Of a stretch of DNA of 64,000 bases, positions 1 through 9,474 are shown in pieces. Every line of letters begins with the position of its first letter. Within the stretch, counting starts at the first letter, position 1. This DNA is from Bacteroidales bacterium (GTDB lineage: Bacteria; Bacteroidota; Bacteroidia; Bacteroidales; GCA-2748055): contig JAOZUK010000001.1 in assembly GCA_029938715.1 (NCBI GenBank), positions 1-64,000 on the forward strand, written 5' to 3'. Below the pieces are notes generated by a model. That model was not told the origin of the DNA, searched no databases, and was given only the letters and a program-made list of their open reading frames with translations. The position numbers were made by a program, and so were the translations under genes.

Positions 1-2
1 CT

Positions 3-113
3 TATACAGCTATTGAGGAAGAGCCAGCCTATTTTGCCTCCGCACTCTTTTTTGGTGGATTGGGTCTTTTCCTCTCGTTTATGATAGCCAAAAAAGCAGA
101 AGAGAAGCAGTAA
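3..113 (+). CDS. C-terminal end of a membrane protein, truncated by window start (…YFASALFFGGLGLFLSFMIAKKAEEKQ*)
   Basis: Open frame from the window edge to TAA at 111-113; hydrophobic segment followed by a charged tail. Confidence 0.45.
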   Translation, partial: YTAIEEEPAYFASALFFGGLGLFLSFMIAKKAEEKQ

Positions 114-136
114 TCCCAAATATACTATTTTGTTCA

Positions 137-164
137 GGAGACCGCCTTTTTTAGGCGGTCTTCC
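137..164. terminator. Hairpin between convergent genes, probable bidirectional terminator
   Basis: Perfect 9-bp inverted repeat AGACCGCCT (139-147) / AGGCGGTCT (153-161) with T5 loop, between the + gene ending at 113 and the - gene ending at 198. Confidence 0.6.
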
Positions 165-197
165 AACATGCAGGGTACACAAATTATCCACCCCAAA

Positions 198-2816
198 TTA
201 TCCACACTTTGAGTGACCGCACTCAGTACAAATCAGGCAGCCCTCCTGGTAAACGAGATTATTTGAATCACATTCTTCACATTTCAATCCCGTCTTGGCT
301 TTGGTTCCATCGGGAATGTATTTTTTTAATGATCTGACCACACCTGCACTCCAGGTATTGATCGATTCATTATCCAAACGCAATGAACTGATCAGATTGA
401 TAGCAGCCACCACGGGCATGCCATGTCGCAATACGCCGGAAATGAGCTTGGCATAGTTCCAGAATTCACTGTTGAACTGGTGAGACAGCCCACCCATGGT
501 CACCTTGTACCCGTATTTATCCACATATTGGAAATCATACCGTTTGGAACCATCTTCATTTTTTGTTTTCAGGATCTTGCCCTTTTTCACTTTGGAGGGG
601 ATCGGGAAGGTGTCCTCTTCCTTGCGCCCTGTAAAGATCTCATATGGCTTATCTTTCAGGAGGCCAATGAAAGCAATCCAGTCCTCATCATTGTTCTTAA
701 ACCTGAGGATCTCTGCATCCAGTTCTTTGGGTCGTTTGATGGGGAAATTTGTCTCCTCTTCCTTCTTCTTTTTATCATTGGCTAACAGGACACCCGACCT
801 GGAACCATCGCGGTATACGGTGGCTCCCTTGCACCCGTTTTTCCAGGCGTGGATATAGAGATCACCCACCAACTCCTCTTTTACATTGGAAGGCAGGTTT
901 ATGGTTACGCTGATGGAGTGGTCCACCCACTTCTGGATGGCTCCTTGCATCTTTACCTTTTGCATCCAATCCACATCTTTGGAAGTGGCTTTATAGTAAG
1001 GGGAACGCTTTACCAGCTCCTGTATATCCTCATCACTGAACTCTTTCACCTCTTCAGGATCCATTCCGTTCACCAAAAGCCAGGTTAGAAAATTGTGATG
1101 GAATACAGGATACTCTTCCCAGCTATCGCCCACTTCATCCACAAAGGAGATCTTCGCTACTCTGTCGTTGGGATTCACCTTTCTGCGACGCTTGTAAACA
1201 GGCAGGAATACGGGTTCGATACCTGAAGTTGTCTGTGTCATCAAGCTAGTGGTCCCTGTGGGTGCAATGGTAAGTAGGGAGATATTCCTGCGACCATGCT
1301 CCTTCATCTCTTCGATCAGCTTAGGATCTTCTTTGCCCATCCTTACAATAAATGGATTGTCTTTCTCTTTATTAAAATCGAATATTTCAAAAGCACCCCT
1401 CTCTTTTGCCATTGCTACCGAAGAACGGTAAGCCTCAATGGCTAATGTCTTGTGTACTTCTACCGAGAAATCAATGGCATTTTCACTGCCATACTGCAAT
1501 CCCAGGGCTGCCAACATATCCCCTTCAGCTGTAATTCCTACTCCGGTTCTTCTGCCTGCAACAGCCTTGTGCTTGATGTTCTTCCACAGTTCTATTTCTA
1601 CCCTTTTGATCTCCTCATCCTCAGGGTCTGAGTAGATCTTATCCAGAATGGCATCCACCTTTTCAAGTTCAAGATCGATAATGTCATCCATGATGCGCTG
1701 TGCCAGGCCCACATGCTTACGAAATTTGACCCAGTTGAATTTGGCCTCTTTTGCAAATGGTTGATCCACATAACTAAACAGATTAATAGCAAGCAGGCGG
1801 CAGCTATCATATGGACATAGAGGGATCTCACCGCACGGGTTAGTTGAAACTGTTCGGAACCCCTGATCTGCGTAGCTGTCTGCCACCGATTCGCGGGTTA
1901 CCGTATCCCAGAATAAAATTCCAGGTTCAGCCGATCTCCAGGCATTATGGACGATCTTCTTCCAGAGCCCCCGCGCATCAATCTCTTTGATATGGGTGGG
2001 CTGACTCGACTCGATGGGGTATTGCTGCGTAAAGGACTTACCCTCCACTACAGCCTCCATAAATTCGTCATTGATCTTCACCGACACATTGGCTCCGGTC
2101 ACCTTCCCTGTTTCCAGTTTGGCATCGATAAAGTGCTCGGCATCCGGGTGTTTAATAGAGATGCTCAGCATAAGAGCTCCTCTTCTTCCGTCCTGGGCTA
2201 CCTCCCTTGTCGAATTAGAATATCGTTCCATAAAAGGAACAACTCCGGTTGAGGATAATGCACTGTTCAATACCTGGCTGCCCGAAGGCCTGATGTGCGA
2301 AAGGTCGTGGCCAACCCCACCCCGGCGTTTCATCAATTGAACCTGCTCCTGATCAATCTTCATGATCCCACCATAAGAGTCGGCCTGACCATCGTGTCCG
2401 ATCACAAAACAGTTGGATAGACTGGCGATCTGGAAATTATTACCAATACCAGTCATAGGTGATCCCTGGGGGACTATGTACTTAAATCTTTTCAGGAGAT
2501 CAAACAGCTCATCAAAGGAGAGGGAATTGGGGTAACGCTTCTCAATACGTCCTATTTCTGAAGCCAGTCGCCTGTGCATATCATCGGGAGTGCGCTCATA
2601 TATTTTACCCTGAGAATCTTTAAGTGCGTATTTATTCACCCAGACCCGTGCCGCCAGTTCATCCCCATCGAAATATCCAAGAGAGGCTTTTAAGGCTTCA
2701 TCAAAACTATAGGTCTGTTTAAGCTTTTGCTCCTCCAGTGTTAATCCTCTCACTTCACTTTTGAGCTCTTGGTCAACAAACGCCAGGTTTTTTTGTGGTA
2801 CTGCCTTTTCTGCCAT
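198..2816 (-). CDS. nrdJ: Adenosylcobalamin-dependent (class II) ribonucleoside-diphosphate reductase
   Basis: 872 aa; RNR motifs such as STNPCGEIPL and APTGTTSLM; C-terminal CxxC…CxxC zinc-ribbon-like tail (CEECDSNN…CTECGHSKCG) typical of B12-dependent RNRs. Confidence 0.92.
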   Translation of the reverse strand: MAEKAVPQKNLAFVDQELKSEVRGLTLEEQKLKQTYSFDEALKASLGYFDGDELAARVWVNKYALKDSQGKIYERTPDDMHRRLASEIGRIEKRYPNSLSFDELFDLLKRFKYIVPQGSPMTGIGNNFQIASLSNCFVIGHDGQADSYGGIMKIDQEQVQLMKRRGGVGHDLSHIRPSGSQVLNSALSSTGVVPFMERYSNSTREVAQDGRRGALMLSISIKHPDAEHFIDAKLETGKVTGANVSVKINDEFMEAVVEGKSFTQQYPIESSQPTHIKEIDARGLWKKIVHNAWRSAEPGILFWDTVTRESVADSYADQGFRTVSTNPCGEIPLCPYDSCRLLAINLFSYVDQPFAKEAKFNWVKFRKHVGLAQRIMDDIIDLELEKVDAILDKIYSDPEDEEIKRVEIELWKNIKHKAVAGRRTGVGITAEGDMLAALGLQYGSENAIDFSVEVHKTLAIEAYRSSVAMAKERGAFEIFDFNKEKDNPFIVRMGKEDPKLIEEMKEHGRRNISLLTIAPTGTTSLMTQTTSGIEPVFLPVYKRRRKVNPNDRVAKISFVDEVGDSWEEYPVFHHNFLTWLLVNGMDPEEVKEFSDEDIQELVKRSPYYKATSKDVDWMQKVKMQGAIQKWVDHSISVTINLPSNVKEELVGDLYIHAWKNGCKGATVYRDGSRSGVLLANDKKKKEEETNFPIKRPKELDAEILRFKNNDEDWIAFIGLLKDKPYEIFTGRKEEDTFPIPSKVKKGKILKTKNEDGSKRYDFQYVDKYGYKVTMGGLSHQFNSEFWNYAKLISGVLRHGMPVVAAINLISSLRLDNESINTWSAGVVRSLKKYIPDGTKAKTGLKCEECDSNNLVYQEGCLICTECGHSKCG

Positions 2817-3322
2817 TCTATTCTTTTTTAAACTTAAGGGTGGGTGTGATATACAACACCTGAATAATCATTGGGTTTATATTTATCGGTCCAGAGTTAT
2901 TAAAACCTATTAACAACTTTGTAACTGGCTGAACTTCTGACTGTTATTAAATATAACCCTTTTAAATAAGGGGCAAAAATCCCCCTCTCTTCACATGGCA
3001 AAAATCACTCGACTTTACACAAATAGGTGATAAAAACAGGGGTCCTCTTCAATACAGATTTCGGGGAATGAAATTAAGAAGAAATCAATAGGTGGATGGG
3101 TGAATGACACCCCATTTTATCAACAAGAAATTAACGTTCTGGCTAACTCAATGAATGGCAGACACATGAGAAATATCATCCTATTTTATCCTGTAACAAA
3201 TTGTTATAACGTTGATTTATTGCTGTTTATGTGGTTTATGGTCATTCCGGCATCCGCTCTATCCCCCTGTTCATGGGGAACCTGACTTTTGCAAGAAAAT
3301 GGTCCAAAAAAATCGGTATATG

Positions 3323-3348
3323 AAAAAGGGTGCCCAAATTGGACACCC
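3323..3348 (-). terminator. Intrinsic terminator of the TonB-dependent receptor gene
   Basis: On the - strand GGGTGTCCAATTTGGGCACCC followed by TTTTTC, about 30 bp downstream of the CDS stop. Confidence 0.65.
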
Positions 3349-3376
3349 CTATTAAAAAAGTCGAGAAATGTGTTCC

Positions 3377-6082
3377 TTAAAACTTATAAGCAACACCAAA
3401 ATTCCAGGTAAGTCCATTACCGAAATAGACCCGGTTATTCATATTCACACCATTCCAGTTAGGCTCACCGTCTTCGGGATGGTAGTTGGTATCAGATTGT
3501 GAAATAAACTGGTTATTCAGCAGATTGTTGGCATTAAATCTGAATTGGAGGCTTCTGCGATTCTTAAAGTAGAGCTTGTAAGAGACCCCAGCATCCAGCA
3601 GACCGAATGAAGGCAACTCCAGTGAGCCCTGGTGATCTGGTGTATCAAAGCTCTCAGGGTTAATGGCTGCATATAGTCCTGCATAATAACGGTAGTCCAA
3701 ATCCACTGAAAGTCCTTTTACAATTTTATAGGTTCCCAAAAGACCAAAGCTGGTCTGGGGAGCATTACCCACCTTTACACCATCCAGGTAAAGGGTTTCA
3801 TCTTCTCCCCCAATGGGATTGCGGTCCTCATCATAGATTCTCGCTTTCACATCACCTGAATACTCCCATATTCCAATGGAAGCAAAACCACGAATGGAGA
3901 GTGCACGGATGGGTTTCACTTCGAATTCCAGTTCCACACCGGAGTGGTTTTCTGCCACATTCTCAAAAAGTGCCACATCGTCACGTTCGCCATCGCCGTC
4001 GAAATCTCCGCCCTGCCTGATCTGTCGGTCTGTCCACGCAGTATAGTAAGCATTGAGATCAATATCCACAAACTCGCTTCTGTAACCATATCCTGCTTCC
4101 AGACTAAATACACCTTCGTTACCCACATCTTCGTTCACATCATTCAGATAGTTAAGGAAGAGGTCATCGAAGAAGGGCTGACGGGAGTAGTAACCCGCAT
4201 TCACAAATACATTGTGATTTTCATTGATGTTGTAGTTGGCTCCTGCTTTCAGGTTATAGCCGGGGTGTTTCAGCTTCTCAGACTGCTGCTCATTGGGATC
4301 CGAGTAAGAGTGGTAGTCGAAACGCTGATAGGACTGGGTGGAAAGTGCAGCCTGAACAAATGTGGAAAGTTTTTCTGTCTTGTATTCCAGCTGACCAAAT
4401 GCACCTGCATAGGAGATGCGTTCGGTGTTGTAATAGTCAAGCTTGTCATCCATCATTCCGTTTCGCTGGGACCAGAACATATAGGGACTTGCGGTATGCT
4501 CCTGTGTATAGACCTGTCCACCCGGGAACAGATCCTGGAATCCGGCACCATTGTAGTTATCATCCCAGTATCCATCGAGGCCCCACAGGTTGTCCACCAA
4601 CCTGAAGTGCTCTCCATAATAGGTCCTGAAGTCAGTTCCTAAATTGAACGCCAGTCTTTCATTGATTATATGGTTGAAGTTGATCACTGCTCCCAGCCAA
4701 TTGTGCATATTCATGGAAGCACGACGCAGAGCAGCATTATCACCGTAGGATCCAATGGTCTTGCCAGGAATATGCCAGTCTTCGCTTCCATCATTTACGA
4801 TGGCCTCGTTATTGGCACGGATCTGATCAAAATCAAGTTGTCCGTCAGCATCATAAGTGTAGTAGCCTCTTCCGTAACCACCAGTTCCTCCACCAGCTCC
4901 GGTGGATCCATAAAGTACGGTGGAGAGAGAGGACTTGTCGCTGATGTTCCAGTCCCAGTTCAGGTTAGCTACCGGCTTGTGATAAAAGTTCTCACGCAAC
5001 GAATACTCTTTGCCTTGATACATTCCCCAGTTGTTATTGAACCTCTGCTCATCATTGGTGATCTCACCATCGCCATCCCTGTCATAAGCAGTCAGATTTT
5101 TGGTGTAGTTCTGGTAGTGCCATTGAGGAGCACCTGTAACCGAAAAGTTAAACTGATGCTTCTCTGAAGGCTTGTATCCAATAGAGAAGAAATAGGTCTG
5201 ACCCTGGCCCTGGGTTCCGTGGTTATATCCGTCGCCCTGCCAGTGAGATAGAAGAATACTGGCTCCCCAGCCCTTCTCGTTCAGTCCTGTGGATGCGCTG
5301 GCCACAAACTTCATGTAGTTGTCATTGCCCATCATGGCGCTCACACGTCCACCGGCAACCATATCGGTGGCCTTGGTAACCACGTTGATGGTAGCACCCA
5401 CAGAAGAGATAGCCAGTTTTGAGGATCCAAGTCCCCGCTGAATCTGAATAGCAGTAGCAATTTCCGACAGACCCGACCAGTTGGACCAGTACACCTTACC
5501 ATCTTCCATTCCGTTCACCGGCTGACCATTAAACAGCAGGGCCAGGTTTTCCTGTGTGAATCCCCTGATGTTAATGCGGGAATCGCCATACCCGCCTGCC
5601 TGGCTGGCTACATACACTGAAGGAGTATTCTTCATGATGTCCGGAAACTCCTGGTTCCCGGTTTTGGCTACAATTTCGGGTAGTTTTATGGTAGAAACAG
5701 CTACGGGAGTCTCCCGGTCCTTAGCCACGTCAATCACACCATAGCCAATAATCACAACCTCATCCATTGACTTGGCATCAAGTTCCAGTACAACCTCTCC
5801 AACACCTGTAGCATTGGCCAGGTCAAAATCCAGGGTCTGCGAAATATACCCCAAAAATGAGATTATGATTGTACCGGTCTGTGCGGTGGTATTTAATTGA
5901 AAGGTACCATCGAGACCGGTGATTGTACCATTTGTTGTACCACTTTCAATAATGGCTGCTCCTGGAAGAGCCATTCCAGCTTCCTGGTCAAGTACCGTAC
6001 CTGTAAGCACACCCTGCGCCATAACTCCCATGGTAAGCCCCACGACTGCCAGTGAAAGCAATAACCTTTTAATAGTTTTCAT
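3377..6082 (-). CDS. TonB-dependent outer-membrane receptor with N-terminal carboxypeptidase-like domain
   Basis: Signal peptide MKTIKRLLLSLAVVGLTMGVMAQ; GxVxD…GLDGTF CarbopepD-reg-like domain; plug motif (INIRGF…); C-terminal aromatic (VAYKF). The ORF-track start at 6211 overlaps the upstream gene; Met at 6082 precedes the signal peptide. Confidence 0.9.
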   Translation of the reverse strand: MKTIKRLLLSLAVVGLTMGVMAQGVLTGTVLDQEAGMALPGAAIIESGTTNGTITGLDGTFQLNTTAQTGTIIISFLGYISQTLDFDLANATGVGEVVLELDAKSMDEVVIIGYGVIDVAKDRETPVAVSTIKLPEIVAKTGNQEFPDIMKNTPSVYVASQAGGYGDSRINIRGFTQENLALLFNGQPVNGMEDGKVYWSNWSGLSEIATAIQIQRGLGSSKLAISSVGATINVVTKATDMVAGGRVSAMMGNDNYMKFVASASTGLNEKGWGASILLSHWQGDGYNHGTQGQGQTYFFSIGYKPSEKHQFNFSVTGAPQWHYQNYTKNLTAYDRDGDGEITNDEQRFNNNWGMYQGKEYSLRENFYHKPVANLNWDWNISDKSSLSTVLYGSTGAGGGTGGYGRGYYTYDADGQLDFDQIRANNEAIVNDGSEDWHIPGKTIGSYGDNAALRRASMNMHNWLGAVINFNHIINERLAFNLGTDFRTYYGEHFRLVDNLWGLDGYWDDNYNGAGFQDLFPGGQVYTQEHTASPYMFWSQRNGMMDDKLDYYNTERISYAGAFGQLEYKTEKLSTFVQAALSTQSYQRFDYHSYSDPNEQQSEKLKHPGYNLKAGANYNINENHNVFVNAGYYSRQPFFDDLFLNYLNDVNEDVGNEGVFSLEAGYGYRSEFVDIDLNAYYTAWTDRQIRQGGDFDGDGERDDVALFENVAENHSGVELEFEVKPIRALSIRGFASIGIWEYSGDVKARIYDEDRNPIGGEDETLYLDGVKVGNAPQTSFGLLGTYKIVKGLSVDLDYRYYAGLYAAINPESFDTPDHQGSLELPSFGLLDAGVSYKLYFKNRRSLQFRFNANNLLNNQFISQSDTNYHPEDGEPNWNGVNMNNRVYFGNGLTWNFGVAYKF

Positions 6083-6180
6083 AGATAAATTGGTTTTAAG
6101 GTAAATTTTGATTTGCTGTGATTGTTCACAACTAGGATTACAATTCAAAAGTATGAAGAAATCCAGCCTGAAAGGAATCT

Positions 6181-7428
6181 CTAAAACATATTCCGCTTCA
6201 ATTTTTTGCACACTTCATCAAGAATGATTAAAGTGGCTCCAACCCTTTCCTGGACATACTTTCCGGCGATTTGGGATGAGGTTTTCAACAGCTTTGGATT
6301 ATGCAATTGTTGGCGAATTGTGGATAAAATACCATCTCTGTCATGAACCGGATAGGCACCACCAAGCCGTATGAGTTCTACAGCCTCTGCAAATTTATCG
6401 TATACCGGACCGAATAGAACCGGCACTCCATAGGTGACTGGCTCCAGTGTATTGTGGATTCCCTTCCCGAATCCACCACCTATATAAGCAATGGTTCCGA
6501 ACCTGTAAAGGTAGGAGAGCTGACCAATGGTGTCTACGATTACAACCCTGATATGAGGTGGGATTTCATGCGCCAGTTCAGAAAACAGCACACTGGACGG
6601 AAACCTTCTTTTTAAACTGAGAATATGAGATTCCGAAAGCTCATGGGGTGCTATGATCCACCTGGTTTCAACAGGAAGCTTATGGAATGCATGCTCCAGG
6701 ATCAACTCATCTTTCTCCCAGGTGCTTCCGGCTACAATTACGTTCGCTCCCTCTGTAAAACCCTCAAGGGCCTGATTCCTATATTCAGTTTTAGCCAACT
6801 GGTGCACCCTGTCGAACCGGGTATCTCCCGCCACAGTGACCCGGTCAAACCCAACACTTTTCAACAGCTGCTTTGAATCTTCTTTTTGTACATAAATCTG
6901 CTCAAAGAAATCCAGGAATCTCCTGTACCAACCCCCATACCATTTGAAAAAAAGCTGTCCGGGCCGAAAATTACCGGAGATTAAAAATATGGGGATCTCT
7001 TCCGATTTTAACCGATACAAAAAGTGGTACCAGAATTCGTACTTGACAAACAGTGCCATCTCCATTGAGGTCGATCCAATCAGTTTCCTGGCATTTCTTC
7101 TAGTGTCCAGAGGGAGGTACATGACATGATCGGCTCCGGGATAGTTTTTACGTTTCTCATACCCCGATGGGGAAAAGAAGGTAAGCAATATTTTATGATC
7201 CGGGAATCGGGTTCGAAAGGACTCAATTACCGGCCTGCCCTGCTCAAACTCTCCAAGTGACGAGCAGTGGAACCAGATTACGCGGTCCTCAGGATCCAGG
7301 GCCTGCTGCAGCTCCTCCAACCACCTCTTCCTGCCCTGGATCCACAATTTGGCTTTCCTGTTCCAGGGGGAGATGATCCTCGCTGCCAGCCAGTATAACC
7401 TGATCCCTATGTTGTAAATGAGCCTCAT
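6181..7428 (-). CDS. waaA: 3-deoxy-D-manno-octulosonic acid (KDO) transferase
   Basis: 415 aa; MRLIYNIGIRLYWLAARIISPWNRKAKLWIQGRK start and FHCSSLGEFEQGRPVIE, GSTWEKDE, AYIGGGFGKGIHNTLEP motifs. Confidence 0.92.
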   Translation of the reverse strand: MRLIYNIGIRLYWLAARIISPWNRKAKLWIQGRKRWLEELQQALDPEDRVIWFHCSSLGEFEQGRPVIESFRTRFPDHKILLTFFSPSGYEKRKNYPGADHVMYLPLDTRRNARKLIGSTSMEMALFVKYEFWYHFLYRLKSEEIPIFLISGNFRPGQLFFKWYGGWYRRFLDFFEQIYVQKEDSKQLLKSVGFDRVTVAGDTRFDRVHQLAKTEYRNQALEGFTEGANVIVAGSTWEKDELILEHAFHKLPVETRWIIAPHELSESHILSLKRRFPSSVLFSELAHEIPPHIRVVIVDTIGQLSYLYRFGTIAYIGGGFGKGIHNTLEPVTYGVPVLFGPVYDKFAEAVELIRLGGAYPVHDRDGILSTIRQQLHNPKLLKTSSQIAGKYVQERVGATLIILDEVCKKLKRNMF

Positions 7429-7441
7429 TGGAAAATCATTA

Positions 7442-8875
7442 TCAGGACTGAGTTTGGGAAAACCGGCTCACCAGCCACACCGCAAGTAAGGCCATCACCC
7501 AGGAGATAAACCTGACACTGATCACTGCATCAAGGGCTGAAAGTTCTGACCAGACCACCGTAGTGATAAATCCTGTAACCAGACCGGCAATTACACCCTG
7601 GTGAGTCACTTTTTTCCAGGTTAACAGGAGAAGGATCACCGGGCCGAAAGAGGATCCCAATCCGGCCCAGGCATAGGAGACCATGGAAAAAATTAGTTTG
7701 TCGGAGGTGAGTGCAATGGCAAATCCAATGAGCCCCACCACAATGGTAATGATCCGGCTTCCCTTCAATAGCATCTTGTCCCCCACTTCCCAGCCCAGGG
7801 TCCGGTGAAATAAATCTTCGATTATGGATGAGCTGATCACCAGCAGCTGGCTGTCGGCAGTAGACATCATGGCTGCAATTGCACCGCTTACAAATATGCC
7901 GGCCAGCCATGCAGGCAAAAGTTCATTGGCCAGGTGAGGCATCACTTTTTCTATATCGTCGAACATTCCCTGTCCATAGAGTCCTGCACCCATAATCCCG
8001 ATAATTACCGCCCCCGAAAAAGCAGGTATCACCCAGGCGATAGCAATGCGACGTGAAATTTTTATCTCCTCGGCACTTCTTATGGCCATAAAACGTGTGA
8101 GCAGATGAGGTTGCCCCATATATCCAAGGGCCCAGCTTAGGCCGCTGATGATAAGCGCTGCTGCTGCCCATCCGGTTTTCCCACCGGTAAATGACATCAG
8201 AGGATGTCCCTCCTTTGCCACCAGATCGGCCAGGACCACGGTTCCATTGTGAATCTCCTTCAATTCAGCCAGTCCCACCAGGGGAAGTACAACCAGGGTG
8301 CCAATCATGATGATCCCCTGCACCATATCGGTCCACGCCACTGCAAAAAAACCGCCCATCATGGTATAAAAGATGATCACTGCCGCCCCGATGATCATTC
8401 CTGTGGACTGGTCAAGGCCAAAGGTGACGTTTAGAATCTTACCGGCTCCGTTAAACTGGGCCGAAAGGTAAAAGATGAAGAAGAAGATGATGATAAAGGT
8501 AGCCAGCACCCGAATCGCCGACTGTCCCTTTTCGAACCTGGCGGCCAGAAAGGTGGGCAGGGTAAAGGCTCCAAGTCGTTCAGTCTCAATACGAAGTGCC
8601 TTTGCAATGAAGAACCAGTAGAATATGATCCCCGAAACACAACCCAGTGCGGTCCAGAACTCCATCAATCCTGATGCGTAGGCTGCACCCGGCAATCCCA
8701 GCAACAACCATGCACTCTCCCCAGAGGCTCGTTCTGAGAAAGCCACCACCCAGGGATTCAGCTTTCTTCCTGCTATGAAAAAGTCCTTATGGGATTTATT
8801 GATGTTGTAAGTGATGAATCCAACCACCAGGATCACCACCAGATAGAAAATAAAACCAAGGAGCGCGAAATTCAT
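7442..8875 (-). CDS. putP: Sodium/solute symporter, sodium:proline symporter-like
   Basis: 477 aa, about 13 hydrophobic segments; SSS-family pattern (DFFIAGRKLNPWVVAFSERASGESAWLLLGLPGAAY, GYMGQPHLLTRFMAIRS). Confidence 0.88.
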   Translation of the reverse strand: MNFALLGFIFYLVVILVVGFITYNINKSHKDFFIAGRKLNPWVVAFSERASGESAWLLLGLPGAAYASGLMEFWTALGCVSGIIFYWFFIAKALRIETERLGAFTLPTFLAARFEKGQSAIRVLATFIIIFFFIFYLSAQFNGAGKILNVTFGLDQSTGMIIGAAVIIFYTMMGGFFAVAWTDMVQGIIMIGTLVVLPLVGLAELKEIHNGTVVLADLVAKEGHPLMSFTGGKTGWAAAALIISGLSWALGYMGQPHLLTRFMAIRSAEEIKISRRIAIAWVIPAFSGAVIIGIMGAGLYGQGMFDDIEKVMPHLANELLPAWLAGIFVSGAIAAMMSTADSQLLVISSSIIEDLFHRTLGWEVGDKMLLKGSRIITIVVGLIGFAIALTSDKLIFSMVSYAWAGLGSSFGPVILLLLTWKKVTHQGVIAGLVTGFITTVVWSELSALDAVISVRFISWVMALLAVWLVSRFSQTQS

Positions 8876-8902
8876 GCCCTAATATAGAAAAATTATGCAG
8901 GA

Positions 8903-9463
8903 TCAATCAGGAAAAGAGGTTGAACCATCTGCCTGATAAGTGTACTCCAGAACTACTTCGCTGTAAAGAGTACCCGAATCTCCTTCCCGGTCCAGAATAT
9001 CTTTCACAAGCAATTTCACGTATTTATCTGTGCTGGTTTGCTGTACCCAGACCTGGTATAACACCACAGTATCGCTGACAGTTTCGAATTGCAAATCATC
9101 CTCTACGTTGCTGTACCCTTCATAAAAACTGCGGGCTCCATCCAGGGTTTCAAATTCACCTACCAGGGCAAAACCATTCATCTCGTCGGGGGTATTAAAT
9201 CCGGGCAGGGAGATCAGCCCCCCACCATCTGCAAGGACCAGGTACCCTTCGTTGATAATATCAGGGAACTTTTCCCCCTGGTAGGGGAAGCGGTAAAACT
9301 CACTCTCTTCATACAGATATCCATATAGATGATAACTGATGGCTCCGAACTTCTCAGAGCTCAGTCGAAATTCTCCCTTCTCCTCAGGTCCTTTCAGGTT
9401 GTCACATCCCATTAAAATCAGAGTGAACAAACTTATCCAAACATATTTATATACTCTCCTCAT
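8903..9463 (-). CDS. Putative lipoprotein of unknown function
   Basis: Lipobox (LILMGC); 186 aa; no family recognised. Confidence 0.7.
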   Translation of the reverse strand: MRRVYKYVWISLFTLILMGCDNLKGPEEKGEFRLSSEKFGAISYHLYGYLYEESEFYRFPYQGEKFPDIINEGYLVLADGGGLISLPGFNTPDEMNGFALVGEFETLDGARSFYEGYSNVEDDLQFETVSDTVVLYQVWVQQTSTDKYVKLLVKDILDREGDSGTLYSEVVLEYTYQADGSTSFPD

Positions 9464-9474
9464 TTCCCGTCTTG

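Noticed and set aside
423-858. Two 120-aa + strand ORFs
   Set aside because: Antisense to the class II RNR gene; the overlapping frames reflect codon bias.
3100-3285. 61-aa ORF in the gap upstream of nrdJ
   Set aside because: No signal peptide or family pattern and no supporting promoter or RBS; kept only as part of the non-coding gap note.
2817-3376. Cobalamin riboswitch upstream of the B12-dependent RNR
   Set aside because: Looked for the B12-box core (GCCACTG/CAGTGGC) on both strands by eye and did not find it; not claimed.
3944-4642. 232-aa + strand ORF
   Set aside because: Entirely antisense to the TonB-dependent receptor; product is low-complexity Val/Ile-rich with no recognisable domain. 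Shadow ORF.
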